The notes under the pieces: generated by a model | Told to the model about the DNA's origin: nothing | What the model saw: the letters and a program-made list of their open reading frames with translations, nothing else | Databases searched by the model: none | Assembly: GCF_900113945.1 (NCBI RefSeq) | Contig: NZ_FORG01000004.1 | Location: forward strand, 248,001 to 312,000 | Source: Xenorhabdus mauleonii | GTDB taxonomy: Bacteria > Pseudomonadota > Gammaproteobacteria > Enterobacterales > Enterobacteriaceae | Direction of reading: 5' to 3' | DNA length: 64,000 bases | In this document: positions 49,880 through 60,897 of the stretch, piece by piece | Layout of the letters: every line of letters starts with the position of its first letter | How positions within the stretch are numbered: the first letter of the stretch is position 1 | Program-made: the position numbers and the translations under genes

Positions 49880-51769
49880 ATGCGTACTTTATGGAATTTT
49901 ATAGCAGCTCTATTTAAATGGTGTTGGAAGTTGCTAAATTTTGTCCGCGAACTAATTTCCAATATTATTTTTATCCTGCTAATCCTTGTCATTGCTGCTG
50001 GTGTAGTTATTTATCAACAACAGATCAAATCTGACGAAAATTATCGTGGGGCATTGTATGTTAATTTAGCTGGTATTGTCGTTGATCAGACAACCGCCAA
50101 AAACCCACTTGAGCAATTCAGCAAAAATCTTATCAGCCCTGCCAGCAACAATGATCAAGAAACATCGCTATTTGATGTTGTTGACAGTATTCGCCGTGCT
50201 CAAAATGACCCTAAAATTACCGGAATGGTATTAAAGCTGAGCGATTTCGTGGGGTCTGATCAACCATCTTTGAAATATATCGGCAAAGCCATCAACGAAT
50301 TTAAAGCAACGGGCAAACGTGTTTTTGCCATTGGTGAAACTTACAGCCAATCGCAATATTTGTTAGCCAGCTATGCGGATGAAATATATTTGTCTCCACA
50401 AGGGATGGTTGATATTCATGGTTTCTCAACCAACCATTTGTACTACAAATCATTATTGGACACGCTGAAAGTTTCTACCCATATTTTCCGGATCGGAACC
50501 TACAAATCTGCCGTGGAGCCTATGCTGCGGAATAATATGTCAGAAGCGGCACGTGAAGCTGACAGCCTGTGGCTCAATGAAATATGGGATAGTTATTTAA
50601 ATACTGTTGCCGCCAATCGAAAAATTCCTGCCAATCAGGTCTTCCCCGGCGCCACTAATTTTATTGAAAAACTCCGTAAAGCCGGAGGCGACTTTGCGCT
50701 GTATGCCTATCAGAACAAACTGGTGGATCATATTGCGTCACGCAGTGAAGTTGAAAATAAAATGAAGGCGAAGTTTGGTTGGAATGCAGAACAAAAACAT
50801 TTCAACTACATCGATCTCTATGACTATATTGCCCAAAAATCGACACATGATTCAGCGACTCAAGACGGCAACATTGCGGTCATTATTGCTGAAGGTGCAA
50901 TTTTAGATGGCAAGCAATTGCCGGGTGCCGTAGGAAGTGATTCTACGGTGGAACAACTGCGTGAAGCACGTCAAAACCCCAACATAAAAGCTATCGTATT
51001 GCGGGTAAATAGCCCGGGCGGCAGTACCAGTGCATCTGAGGCTATTCGCAGTGAATTGCTCGCCATCCGCAACGACATAGAAAATAATGGCAAAAATGCC
51101 AAACCTATTGTTGTTTCGATGGGAGGAATGTCAGCCTCTGGGGGTTACTGGATTTCCACTCCGGCGAACTACATCATTGCCGATCCTGATACATTGACAG
51201 GCTCCATTGGTATTTTTGGTGTCGTCCAAACTTTTGAAAAGGGGCTGGATTACCTTGGTGTAAATACAGATGGTATTTCAACCACCCCACTGGCCGATAT
51301 TTCTGTAACAAAAGGGATCAACCAAACATTCTCCGACCTGATGCAACTATCTATCGAGAATGGCTACAGCAAATTCATCGGGCTGGTTGCTAAATCTCGG
51401 AATAAGTCACTGGAAGAAGTTGACCATATCGCGCAAGGCCGAGTCTGGAGTGGCTTGGATGCCAAAAAGCATGGTTTGGTCGATCAACTCGGTGATTTTG
51501 ATGATGCCGTTAAAAAAGCAGCGGAATTGGCAGGCATCAAAGATGCTTCCCTGAACTGGATGCAACCCGAATTGTCATTCACAGAAAAAATGATGTTAAG
51601 TATGACGTCATCCGCACAAGCATTGCTACCAAATATGTTGCAATCAGCATTACCAGCGCCGTTCTCCCAAATGGCCCAGGATATGAAAAAGCAAGCTGTG
51701 TTTTATAACAATATGAATGATCCTAAAAACATTTATTCATTCTGCCTGAGTTGTTCCGATATTCGTTAA
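49880..51769 (+). CDS. sppA: Signal peptide peptidase SppA (protease IV)
   Basis: SppA (629 residues) is an inner-membrane serine peptidase that degrades cleaved signal peptides. One N-terminal helix (about residues 25-45) anchors it. Tandem S49 domains follow, with the catalytic Lys209 in GTYKSAVEP and Ser420 in GGMSASGGYW. ATG 49880 has GGAG five bases upstream and gives MRTLWNFIAALFKW, as in E. coli; the open frame before it is not homologous. Confidence 0.96.
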   Translation: MRTLWNFIAALFKWCWKLLNFVRELISNIIFILLILVIAAGVVIYQQQIKSDENYRGALYVNLAGIVVDQTTAKNPLEQFSKNLISPASNNDQETSLFDVVDSIRRAQNDPKITGMVLKLSDFVGSDQPSLKYIGKAINEFKATGKRVFAIGETYSQSQYLLASYADEIYLSPQGMVDIHGFSTNHLYYKSLLDTLKVSTHIFRIGTYKSAVEPMLRNNMSEAAREADSLWLNEIWDSYLNTVAANRKIPANQVFPGATNFIEKLRKAGGDFALYAYQNKLVDHIASRSEVENKMKAKFGWNAEQKHFNYIDLYDYIAQKSTHDSATQDGNIAVIIAEGAILDGKQLPGAVGSDSTVEQLREARQNPNIKAIVLRVNSPGGSTSASEAIRSELLAIRNDIENNGKNAKPIVVSMGGMSASGGYWISTPANYIIADPDTLTGSIGIFGVVQTFEKGLDYLGVNTDGISTTPLADISVTKGINQTFSDLMQLSIENGYSKFIGLVAKSRNKSLEEVDHIAQGRVWSGLDAKKHGLVDQLGDFDDAVKKAAELAGIKDASLNWMQPELSFTEKMMLSMTSSAQALLPNMLQSALPAPFSQMAQDMKKQAVFYNNMNDPKNIYSFCLSCSDIR

Positions 51770-51800
51770 AAACGACCGGCGAGTTATTGTGTAAATTTGA

Positions 51801-51828
51801 AGCCTGATCTCATCATCAGGCTTTTTTT
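51801..51828 (+). terminator. sppA terminator
   Basis: An 8-bp stem AGCCTGAT / ATCAGGCT with a 6-nt loop is followed by seven T. Confidence 0.9.
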
Positions 51829-51842
51829 ATTCTACGTACTAC

Positions 51843-51982
51843 CTATTTCCATTGGATTTCAAGCTGCAATTAACCACAAAGCAACGTCCTTGAAAGCCTG
51901 AACAGCCATATCTTCATAAAAAGGGTGACCGGGGCAAGTAAGAGCAGTCAACAAAGCTGCAACTTGAAAGAGGACAGGTATA
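51843..51982. repeat. Palindromic repeat between sppA and ansA
   Basis: This element of about 140 bp has the family's left end (CATTGGATTTCAAGCTGCA) and right end (CAACAAAGCTGCAACTTGAA, then GGTATA). The right third, from GTGACCGGGG, aligns with the full-length copy at 18525; part of the middle is missing. Confidence 0.7.
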
Positions 51983-52027
51983 TAATCGGCTAAAAATATT
52001 TATTGAGACGTTAAGATGCAGGTTAAT

Positions 52028-53047
52028 ATGCAGAAAAAATCCATCTATGTTGTTTACACCGGCGGCACAATTGGGATGCAGTACTCTCCCAACGGGTATA
52101 TTCCTGTTTCCGGCCATTTACAGCAACAACTCGCCAAAATGCCCGAATTTCACCGCCCAGAAATGCCGACATTTACGATCCGTGAACACCACCCCTTGAT
52201 TGATTCTTCTGATATGAGTCCTGACGATTGGAGCGTTATCGCGGACGATATTTACCAGAATTATCACAATTATGATGGTTTTGTTATCCTCCACGGCACA
52301 GATACCATGGCTTTCACTGCCTCAGCTTTATCATTTATGTTTGAGAACCTCAATAAGCCCGTCATTGTGACAGGGTCACAAATACCTTTAGAGGCTCTGC
52401 GGTCTGATGGCCAAACAAATCTGCTTAACGCGCTTTATCTTGCAGCCAATTATCCTATCAATGAAGTCAGTCTATTTTTCAGCAATAAATTATTTCGAGG
52501 GAACAGAACAATCAAAGCCCATGCTGACGGTTTTGATGCTTTCTCCTCCCCTAACTGCTCGCCCTTGATGGAAGCCGGAATCAATATCCGAACCTTCAAG
52601 ACAACGCCCATACCTGCCAGTCATAACGCATTCGCGGTAAACCCAATCACATCACAGCCTATTGGTGTTGTGACCATTTATCCGGGATTATCCAGCCAAG
52701 TGGTTGAAAATATCCTGATGCAACCCGTCAAGGCATTAATTTTACGTTCATATGGCGTCGGCAACGCGCCTCAATGCAGCGCGTTGTTGAAAACATTAAA
52801 GGATGCAACTGAACGGGGGATCATCGTGATTAATTTGACGCAATGTATTTCCGGCAGAGTCAACATGGGGGGCTACGCAACAGGTCATTCTCTGGCAGCG
52901 TCAGGTGTAATTAGTGGTTATGACATGACATTCGAAGCCACTTTGACAAAATTGCATTATCTCCTGAGCCAATCTTATGCACCTGAAGAAATTCGCCACC
53001 TGATGCAACAAAATCTGCGTGGAGAACTGAGCTATTCCGATGAATAA
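52028..53047 (+). CDS. ansA: Cytoplasmic L-asparaginase I
   Basis: AnsA (339 residues) hydrolyses asparagine to aspartate and ammonia. The catalytic Thr14 is in YTGGTIGM and the second catalytic set is in HGTDTM. ATG 52028 gives MQKKSIYVVYTGG, matching E. coli; ATG 52016 would add four residues. No signal peptide is present, so this is the cytoplasmic enzyme. pncA follows 35 nt later, as in E. coli. Confidence 0.96.
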   Translation: MQKKSIYVVYTGGTIGMQYSPNGYIPVSGHLQQQLAKMPEFHRPEMPTFTIREHHPLIDSSDMSPDDWSVIADDIYQNYHNYDGFVILHGTDTMAFTASALSFMFENLNKPVIVTGSQIPLEALRSDGQTNLLNALYLAANYPINEVSLFFSNKLFRGNRTIKAHADGFDAFSSPNCSPLMEAGINIRTFKTTPIPASHNAFAVNPITSQPIGVVTIYPGLSSQVVENILMQPVKALILRSYGVGNAPQCSALLKTLKDATERGIIVINLTQCISGRVNMGGYATGHSLAASGVISGYDMTFEATLTKLHYLLSQSYAPEEIRHLMQQNLRGELSYSDE

Positions 53048-53082
53048 CAAAATGTCAGTAAGAGTATAAATCGAGGAATATG

Positions 53083-53733
53083 ATGAAAACCGCATTAATA
53101 CTTATCGATTTGCAAAATGATTTCTGTACTGGGGGGGCGCTGGCCGTCAAAGAAAGTGATGACGTCATCAAAACCGCAAATGAAGTTATTGCTCTATGTC
53201 AGAACCGCCATGACGGAGATAAAAATATCGCGATTATTGCAAGTCAGGATTGGCATCCGGCAAATCACATGAGCTTTGCAGTCAATTCCGGGCAACCAGT
53301 TGGCGAGTTGGGCGAACTTAACGGTATTCCCCAAGTGTGGTGGCCGGTACATTGTGTCCAAGGCCAATTTGGCGCAGAGTTTCATCCGGCATTGAATCAA
53401 TCCGCCATTCAGGAAGTTTTCCGCAAAGGAGAAAATCCCCAGTTGGATAGTTACAGTGCCTTCTTCGATAATGATCATCAAAGTAAAACGCGTTTGCATG
53501 AGTGGCTGACAGAGCAGAAAATACAGCGGCTGCTTGTATTGGGCATAGCAACAGATTATTGCGTCAAATTCACAGTGCTTGATGCTCTGATGTTGGGTTA
53601 TGAAACCTATGTCATTGTTGATGGTTGCCGTGGTGTTAATATTCAGGCTGATGACAGCAAACACGCATTAGAAGAGATGGCGGCTAAAGGGGCTAAGTTA
53701 ATTTCGCAAAACGAAGTCACTTCGATTTTATAA
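53083..53733 (+). CDS. pncA: Nicotinamidase
   Basis: PncA (216 residues) converts nicotinamide to nicotinate for NAD salvage. The catalytic triad is Asp9 (LIDLQNDF), Lys115 (RKGENP) and Cys160 (ATDYCVKF); the metal ligands are in SQDWHPANH. The second of two adjacent ATGs (53083) is better spaced from GAGGA than the first. It is co-transcribed with ansA. Confidence 0.96.
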   Translation: MKTALILIDLQNDFCTGGALAVKESDDVIKTANEVIALCQNRHDGDKNIAIIASQDWHPANHMSFAVNSGQPVGELGELNGIPQVWWPVHCVQGQFGAEFHPALNQSAIQEVFRKGENPQLDSYSAFFDNDHQSKTRLHEWLTEQKIQRLLVLGIATDYCVKFTVLDALMLGYETYVIVDGCRGVNIQADDSKHALEEMAAKGAKLISQNEVTSIL

Positions 53734-53750
53734 CCGGTGAACGATTAATT

Positions 53751-53880
53751 CCTGCGGATTATGAGGTTGCGCCAAGGTGGCAAAAGAGCGGCAAATTCGT
53801 TTCTGACGAATTTGCCCGATCAAAGATTGGCCCTCGGTAATGAGCCGCAGCTTCTTGTTAATCCCGCCGGAGCATCAATA
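53751..53880. repeat. Degenerate palindromic repeat after pncA
   Basis: The left end and middle (GGCAAATTCGTTTCTGACGA, AGCTTCTTGTTAATCCC) align with the full-length element at 18525, but the right terminal repeat is lost. Confidence 0.6.
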
Positions 53881-53895
53881 GCCGTCGCTTGCTGA

Positions 53896-54177
53896 TTAAT
53901 CTTCTGATTGAGGTTTTAGTTTAAAGACTATTTCAGATTGGAATGTGGCCTTCAATTCTTGTTTACTTTTTACCTTGATTTGGCCATCCACACCAATCGT
54001 CATATGTTCAGGATCGTGATTATGCTTGGCCTGCCAAAGCATCACCGCCTGTAGACTGTATTCTTTCTGTTCTGGCGTAAGCGGTACACCATCTTGCCAT
54101 TTACCCAATTCAACAGCCTGAGCCAAGCGCTGATAAATTTCTGGCGTCATTGCGGCGAGTAAATCATCCAACTTCAT
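53896..54177 (-). CDS. yeaC: DUF1315 protein YeaC
   Basis: This 93-residue protein matches E. coli YeaC through MTPEIYQRLAQAVELGKW and LTPEQKE. It is soluble and of unknown function. It lies downstream of msrB on the same strand, as in E. coli, here with a 251-nt spacer. Confidence 0.93.
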   Translation of the reverse strand: MKLDDLLAAMTPEIYQRLAQAVELGKWQDGVPLTPEQKEYSLQAVMLWQAKHNHDPEHMTIGVDGQIKVKSKQELKATFQSEIVFKLKPQSED

Positions 54178-54428
54178 CGGTATTTCCTTAGCGGCTATAT
54201 GCTATTTTCTTACGTTACAAATTTACCTGATAAATCTGCGTGTTGATACTGCATTATATTCGTGTATTTGACATTGCCACAAATGAGCATACTGCTGAAT
54301 GGCATTTAGCTGAATCGTTTCTGTTTTATATATTCTTCGTTATATATTCCCACTTCGAGGGCAAATTTAATGATTCAGACAAACTCAACACGCATCAATC
54401 TAAAACTAATTTTCTATTCTTTCAAAAA

Positions 54429-54842
54429 CTAGCCTTCTGTTTTTTCACCCGTTTCTTCATCGATAAAACTCAGTGAAGCTGAATTAATGCAAAAACGCTC
54501 ACCTGTTGGTTTAGGACCATCGGGAAAAACATGGCCTAAATGTGCCTGACAATGGCTGCAACGCACTTCTATCCGATGCATATTATGGCTGTAATCATCA
54601 AGGTAAGTAATGGATTCATTACTGATAGGCTGATAGAAACTCGGCCATCCACACCCAGAATCAAATTTAGTTTCAGAAACGAATAACGGTTGATGGCAAC
54701 ACAGGCAATGGTAAATACCACTTTTTTTGTTGTGCAATAATTTCCCTGAAAACGGAGGTTCAGTGCCTGCTTCTTGCGTAACATGACGTTGCGTTGAATT
54801 AAGCTTTTCTATAGAAAGGGAAATATTTTGACTCTTAATCAT
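54429..54842 (-). CDS. msrB: Peptide methionine-(R)-sulfoxide reductase
   Basis: MsrB (137 residues) repairs the R form of methionine sulfoxide. Two zinc CxxC pairs (CLCC, CSHC) and the catalytic Cys in RFCINSAS are present, along with GCGWPSF. ATG 54842 has AAGGTGG upstream; the GTG three codons earlier lies inside that site. It is divergent from gapA. Confidence 0.95.
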   Translation of the reverse strand: MIKSQNISLSIEKLNSTQRHVTQEAGTEPPFSGKLLHNKKSGIYHCLCCHQPLFVSETKFDSGCGWPSFYQPISNESITYLDDYSHNMHRIEVRCSHCQAHLGHVFPDGPKPTGERFCINSASLSFIDEETGEKTEG

Positions 54843-54961
54843 AATAACCACCTTTTAAGGCCGGTATTTTCAATAAAAAATCATCGAAAACAACAAAAAA
54901 TTAACATCTAAATGATAAAAGCCATTCTAACCCATTCAACACAGTAATTTGCCTTACTAAT

Positions 54962-54977
54962 TGTGATAAATCTCACA
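54962..54977 (+). promoter_or_regulatory. CRP-binding site between msrB and gapA
   Basis: TGTGATAAATCTCACA is an exact match to the CRP half-sites TGTGA-N6-TCACA. It lies 208 nt before the gapA start. CRP control of gapA is known in E. coli. Confidence 0.65.
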
Positions 54978-55079
54978 TATCTAACCGATGGTAACTTTAA
55001 ATATCTCCTGATACCCCGATAATGATGTGCGTAGAGCTTGTACCAGCTGTACAACAAGCGTTCATATGGGGGTTATTAA

Positions 55080-56180
<1,101 letters not shown>

Positions 56181-56220
56181 TTGAGTTTAATCCCCCGAAT
56201 TGTGGGTATGATCGACATCC

Positions 56221-56247
56221 AAAAGCCATCTGCATAAGATGGCTTTT
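56221..56247 (+). terminator. gapA terminator
   Basis: An 11-bp stem AAAAGCCATCT / AGATGGCTTTT with a 5-nt loop ends in four T, followed by ATGTTT. Confidence 0.85.
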
Positions 56248-56326
56248 ATGTTTCTATTTCACAAATGTCTATTTTCAAAAGATTAAGCTATTCTTGAACC
56301 TTGCTTCAACTGTCAATTCAGAAAAC

Positions 56327-56366
56327 GCAGCCAACAGAGCTGTAATTTAAAAGGCGAAGAGCATAC
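56327..56366. repeat. Degenerate right end of the palindromic repeat before yeaD
   Basis: CGCAGCCAACAGAGCTGTAA and the following TTTAAAAGGC resemble the right end of the family (CGTAGCCAACAAAGCAGCAT). The match is weak and only this end is present. Confidence 0.35.
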
Positions 56367-56381
56367 ATAAGGTTATGACAG

Positions 56382-57281
56382 ATGCTTGATAAAATTTTCT
56401 CATTACCGGTTGCAGAACAGATATCCCCTTACATCAGTCAACGGAATATGGGTGATTTTCCATTGATTGTTGTTTCACATCCCAAGGCCCGCGGTGCAAT
56501 CAGCATTCAGGGAGCACACCTTATTGCATGGCAACCCAGCGGTGAGAAGCCTGTCTTGTGGTTAAGCGATAACACAGCATTCAATTCGGGTACCCCCATT
56601 CGTGGCGGCATTCCCATTTGCTGGCCCTGGTTTGGTTCATCTACTGCGCCCAGCCACGGATTTGCACGCATCATGCCGTGGGAATTCAAGGCGCATCATG
56701 AAAATCAAAATGGCGTGCTTTTAACATTCACTTTACAGGATAATGACTTTACCCATAAGTTATGGCCGCATGAATTTACGCTGATTGCGCGTTTTAAATT
56801 AGGGGAAACCTGCGAAGTAGAATTGGAGTCTCATGGGGAATATGAGGCTACCGCTGCCCTTCACTCTTATCTGAATATCAGCGATATCGATCAAATTCAG
56901 GTCAGTGGGCTTGGTGATCATTTCCTTGATTCTGTTTCTGGCAAAGAACAGAGCCTCCATGAAGATTTAGTTTTTAAAGAACGTATCGATCGCATCTATA
57001 CCCAGCCGGACGATTTTAGCCTGCTCAGAGATCCTTTGTGGAAACGTACAATTGAAATGCACCACTATCACCACAGTGATGTAGTGTGTTGGAATCCGGG
57101 CGCTGCCCTTTCCAGCAGCATGGAAGATATGGGCAAAGCCGGTTATAAGAATATGGCGTGTATCGAAACCGCACGTATCAATAACCCAATGCAACCTAAG
57201 AATAATAATCCTGACAGACTTTCGGTTATTATCCGATGCCGCAAAATGTCTGATAGTTCTTCATTGAATACAGATGGATGA
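56382..57281 (+). CDS. yeaD: Glucose-6-phosphate 1-epimerase YeaD
   Basis: YeaD (299 residues) is a galactose-mutarotase-like enzyme that interconverts the anomers of hexose-6-phosphates. Conserved segments include RGGIPICWPWFG and FARIMPWEF, with His and Glu residues that match the family's active site (HSYLNISDI, VCWNPG). It follows gapA as in E. coli. Confidence 0.92.
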   Translation: MLDKIFSLPVAEQISPYISQRNMGDFPLIVVSHPKARGAISIQGAHLIAWQPSGEKPVLWLSDNTAFNSGTPIRGGIPICWPWFGSSTAPSHGFARIMPWEFKAHHENQNGVLLTFTLQDNDFTHKLWPHEFTLIARFKLGETCEVELESHGEYEATAALHSYLNISDIDQIQVSGLGDHFLDSVSGKEQSLHEDLVFKERIDRIYTQPDDFSLLRDPLWKRTIEMHHYHHSDVVCWNPGAALSSSMEDMGKAGYKNMACIETARINNPMQPKNNNPDRLSVIIRCRKMSDSSSLNTDG

Positions 57282-57304
57282 ATGCAGATCGACAGAATTG
57301 AAAT

Positions 57305-57352
57305 AACGAAAAGCTGAACTCTGCCGTACTAATTTCCGTTCAGCTTTTCGTT
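57305..57352. terminator. Bidirectional terminator between yeaD and dadX
   Basis: A perfect 15-bp stem AACGAAAAGCTGAAC / GTTCAGCTTTTCGTT encloses an 18-nt loop, with TTATT after it on the plus strand. It serves the convergent genes yeaD and dadX. Confidence 0.85.
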
Positions 57353-57373
57353 TTATTGAAAAATCGCCAGGGA

Positions 57374-58441
57374 TTAAATCACCGTTACCGGAACTCGTTT
57401 TGTCAGAGCACACAATAGCTCATAACCAATAGTTCCAGCTGATTCTGCCACTTCATCAACAGGTAAATTTTCTCCCCACAACTCAACAACGCTGCCGAGA
57501 TTTGCATGCGGGCATGGTGTTAAATCAACGGTTAGCATATCCATAGAGATAGCACCCAATAGTTGGGTACGAACGCCATCAACTATGACAGGCGTTCCGG
57601 TCGGCGCATGTCGTGGATATCCATCCGCATAACCACAGGCAACTGTACCGACACGCATGGTTTGTTTAGTTGTATAACGGCTGCCATAGCCAATTTTTTT
57701 CCCTTCCGGAAGTTCGTGAACAGCGATGATTTCACTCTGTAGCGTCATCGCTGGTTTCAACCCAACATCCGCAATATCCCGCCATTTTCCGCTGGGGGAT
57801 GCCCCATAAAGCACAATCCCTGTTCTGACCCAATCTTTGAGCGTGCTCGGGTGCCACAAGACAGCGCCCGAATTTGCCAGACAATGAGGAAGCGACTCCA
57901 TTTTCAATTGCTCAATAATCGCCATTTGCTCATCAATGCCCACTTCATTATCTGAATTGGCAAAATGGCTCATCAGCGTCACTGAATTGATATTTTTAAT
58001 CCCTTTTGCCCTTGCTACGACCAGTGGATACTCGTCTGGCGTAAAACCCAACCGATTCATTCCGCTATTGAGTTTCAAATAAATATCAATGGGTTTATCC
58101 AAGTGCGCTTTTTCTATCGCCTCAAGTTGCCAATTACTGTGCACTGCGGGCGTCAGGGCATATTCATTGACAATCTGCAAATCCGACAACTTAAAAAAAC
58201 CTTCCAGTAGCAGGATTGGCCCTTGCCAGCCATTTCCCCGCAGATAAATAGCTTCATCCATGTCAAGCAATGCAAAACCATCTGTCTGCATGAGTGATTG
58301 CCATATTCTGTCCAATCCATGCCCATAGGCATTTGCTTTCACTACCGACCAAATTTTACTGCCACAAGCTTTTTGACGAATAACAGCCAGATTATGGCGA
58401 AATGCATCAAGGCTGATTGTCGCCAAGATAGGACGTGGCAT
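57374..58441 (-). CDS. dadX: Alanine racemase, catabolic type
   Basis: This 355-residue PLP enzyme interconverts L- and D-alanine. The PLP lysine is Lys35 in VVKANAYGHG, and the opposite catalytic Tyr lies in the GYADGYPRHAPTG-to-SMDML half. It lies 24 nt downstream of dadA, so it is the catabolic DadX rather than the biosynthetic Alr by context. Confidence 0.95.
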   Translation of the reverse strand: MPRPILATISLDAFRHNLAVIRQKACGSKIWSVVKANAYGHGLDRIWQSLMQTDGFALLDMDEAIYLRGNGWQGPILLLEGFFKLSDLQIVNEYALTPAVHSNWQLEAIEKAHLDKPIDIYLKLNSGMNRLGFTPDEYPLVVARAKGIKNINSVTLMSHFANSDNEVGIDEQMAIIEQLKMESLPHCLANSGAVLWHPSTLKDWVRTGIVLYGASPSGKWRDIADVGLKPAMTLQSEIIAVHELPEGKKIGYGSRYTTKQTMRVGTVACGYADGYPRHAPTGTPVIVDGVRTQLLGAISMDMLTVDLTPCPHANLGSVVELWGENLPVDEVAESAGTIGYELLCALTKRVPVTVI

Positions 58442-58465
58442 AACGACCCCTTCTTATTAATTTAC

Positions 58466-59767
58466 TTATGCCGTATGAAAATTAGGCTTCATTGGAAGCA
58501 CTTTTATATTGAATCCGTCGATGTATCTGAAAACAGAGAGATCATCGGCGGCGATATCTGTTTTTTTGCCAGAAATTAAATCAGCCAACAATTTTCCTGA
58601 CCCACAAGCCATTGTCCAACCTAGTGTGCCATGTCCGGTGTTCAGGTAAAGATTCGAATATTTCGTCGGGCCGACAATCGGTGTGCCATCCGGAGTCATG
58701 GGGCGCAACCCCGTCCAAAACTCAGCTTCCGCCACATTACCGCCATTGCGGTAAAGATCTTCCACCACCATTGTCAGTGTGTCACAGCGATTCTGGGGAA
58801 TATTCAGATTAAAACCCACGACTTCGGCCATGCCACCGACACGAATGCGATTATCAAAGCGAGTAATAGCAATTTTATAAGTTTCATCCAACACCGTCGA
58901 AACTGGCGCTTTGGATTCATCGACAACCGGCATAGTCAATGAATAACCTTTCAATGGATAAACCGGGATCTTGACGAGATCTTTCAAAATGCTGGTAGAG
59001 TATGCACCCATTGCCACTACATACCTATCCGCAGTCATGATGCCATCATCACATTGGATACCTGTGATTTTTTCCCCATCAACCAAAATCTGTTTAACCT
59101 GCTTGTTATAGATAAACTTCACCCCGCTCTCTTCTGCCATTTTTGCCAATGTTTTGGTAAAAATCTGGCAATCCCCTGTTTCATCATTCGGGAGTTGTAG
59201 CCCTCCCGTCAATTTATGGGCGCTGTGGGCAAGTGCAGGTTCCACTTTTGCCAATTGATCAGCCGTCAGTAATTGATAAGGAACACCCTCCTGTTCCAGC
59301 ACTTTGATGTCATTTGCGGCGTTATCAAATTGCTTGGCAGTTCTGAACAGTTGCAGGGTTCCTCCCTGACGCCCTTCATACTGAATGCCGGTATCCAGCC
59401 TTAATTGTTTAATGCAATCCCGACTGTATTCAGCCAAACGCACCATTCTGCTTTTATTCATTGCGTAGTGGCTTGCATCGCAATTAAGCAGCATTTGCCA
59501 CATCCAACGTAATTGAAACAACGAACCATCAGGGCGAATAGCCAAAGGGGCATGGCGCTGGAACATCCACTTAATTGCTTTCAGTGGGATCCCCGGCGCT
59601 CCCCAAGGGGTGGCATACCCTGGTGATATTTGACCTGCATTACTGGCGCTGGTTTCTTCAGCTGCACTATTCTGGCGATCGATTACCGTAACTTCATGCC
59701 CTTCTTGCGCGAGATACCAAGCACTGGTTACGCCAATAACGCCACTACCTAAAATAAGGACTTTCAT
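58466..59767 (-). CDS. dadA: D-amino acid dehydrogenase small subunit
   Basis: DadA (433 residues) oxidises D-alanine to pyruvate at the inner membrane. The FAD motif [14 protein letters not shown] is at the N-terminus and the C-terminal [14 protein letters not shown] is conserved. With dadX it forms the alanine catabolic operon. The upstream region is long and AT-rich; Lrp and CRP control is known in E. coli, but I identify no certain site. Confidence 0.96.
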   Translation of the reverse strand: MKVLILGSGVIGVTSAWYLAQEGHEVTVIDRQNSAAEETSASNAGQISPGYATPWGAPGIPLKAIKWMFQRHAPLAIRPDGSLFQLRWMWQMLLNCDASHYAMNKSRMVRLAEYSRDCIKQLRLDTGIQYEGRQGGTLQLFRTAKQFDNAANDIKVLEQEGVPYQLLTADQLAKVEPALAHSAHKLTGGLQLPNDETGDCQIFTKTLAKMAEESGVKFIYNKQVKQILVDGEKITGIQCDDGIMTADRYVVAMGAYSTSILKDLVKIPVYPLKGYSLTMPVVDESKAPVSTVLDETYKIAITRFDNRIRVGGMAEVVGFNLNIPQNRCDTLTMVVEDLYRNGGNVAEAEFWTGLRPMTPDGTPIVGPTKYSNLYLNTGHGTLGWTMACGSGKLLADLISGKKTDIAADDLSVFRYIDGFNIKVLPMKPNFHTA

Positions 59768-60840
59768 CCTGCCCCCTGCTAATGAGTAATATTCGCAAGC
59801 ATAATATGCTGGATATAAAAATCCAATCCAGAATAATAGACTGTAACATAATTAGTCAATTTTTAGGATTTAGGTCACAATTTCATTACAAGGCGCAATT
59901 GTGAAATTCATTTAAAAAACAGGGATTTTTATAAAAATTTCATTTTAAATTATAAAATTACATAAGTATAAAATTCTGAAAAACCCCTTTATTTTGTATG
60001 ATGAAAAGAGATTTTGACGGCAAAAAAACAACATCCGATTTACATTGGAAGTTTTTATTTAATCCATACAAACACAAATTAAAAGAATTAAATCCTGAAC
60101 AAGCATAAGTTGAATAGCATTTAAATTTAAAAAATAGAATTTTACAGCTTGTGTCCATTTTTAACGTCAAACAACTAACACGCTGAAATACAATACCGTA
60201 AATACAACTCTTGGAGTTCAGGGCATAAGGAAGTAGATATCCCTATAGTATGAAGGGTTATTGATTGTAGGAACGGTAAAGGATGGATAAACGTTGAACA
60301 AACGTTGACGCTATACTAAACAGTAAAGAAAAAATCAATTAATAGAAAGTCATTCATTTAAAAAACAACAGTGATAATAACTTAGTAAAAATATTAAATA
60401 CACTTAAGTTTAATCAAAAAAGCCACCAGCCACTTAATAACATAATTATTAGCTTTTATTTAATGAGTTAAGATAAAAATACTTTCTGTAAAAATCCATA
60501 CCAGCCAACTTGATAATATTGCCAGATAAATAGCAAGGCATCCGCTACAATTTTACACGAATTTTGCTTTTATCTAAAAACAAACTATAATTAATGGTTT
60601 ATATTCTTAAAACCCCAAATCCAATCTCAAAAAGCACCTCCCTTGCACGTTATTTTTTACGCAAGAATAGCGTTTCTAAAAACCCCTTATTTAATAAATA
60701 GATACAAAATAAACATAAGAAAAAATAAAAATAAACTTATATATTTAATAAACGGAAATCATCAGCCGATTGCAAATAGTAAACATTATGCTTAACTAAT
60801 CACTAGAAAATCTATCTTCATGCTTTACTCTAATTTATAT
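59768..60840. other. Long AT-rich intergenic region between dadA and vgrG
   Basis: About 1.07 kb separates divergent dadA and vgrG. No supported gene is seen; a 70-codon minus frame at 59958-60170 lacks a ribosome binding site and family features. A direct AAACGTTGA repeat lies near 60290-60310. The block ATTGCAAATAGTAAAC at 60769 is conserved ahead of the second vgrG, so the promoter is probably nearby. Confidence 0.5.
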
Positions 60841-60897
60841 GTATTCCTTGAGCTGCAAGGGGTATGCGGTAGCTTTGAACGAGTGCAAGGTAATATC
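60841..60897 (+). promoter_or_regulatory. Conserved leader of the first vgrG
   Basis: CCTTG (60846-60850) and CAAGG (60856-60860) form a hairpin, followed by GGTATGCGGTAGCTTT. The Shine-Dalgarno CAAGG at 60886-60890 is the same sequence as the second arm, so CCTTG could pair with either. The leader is repeated before the second vgrG with identical spacing. Confidence 0.5.

Noticed and set aside
59958-60170. 70-codon minus-strand frame between dadA and vgrG
   Set aside because: No ribosome binding site and no family features; probably chance in AT-rich DNA.
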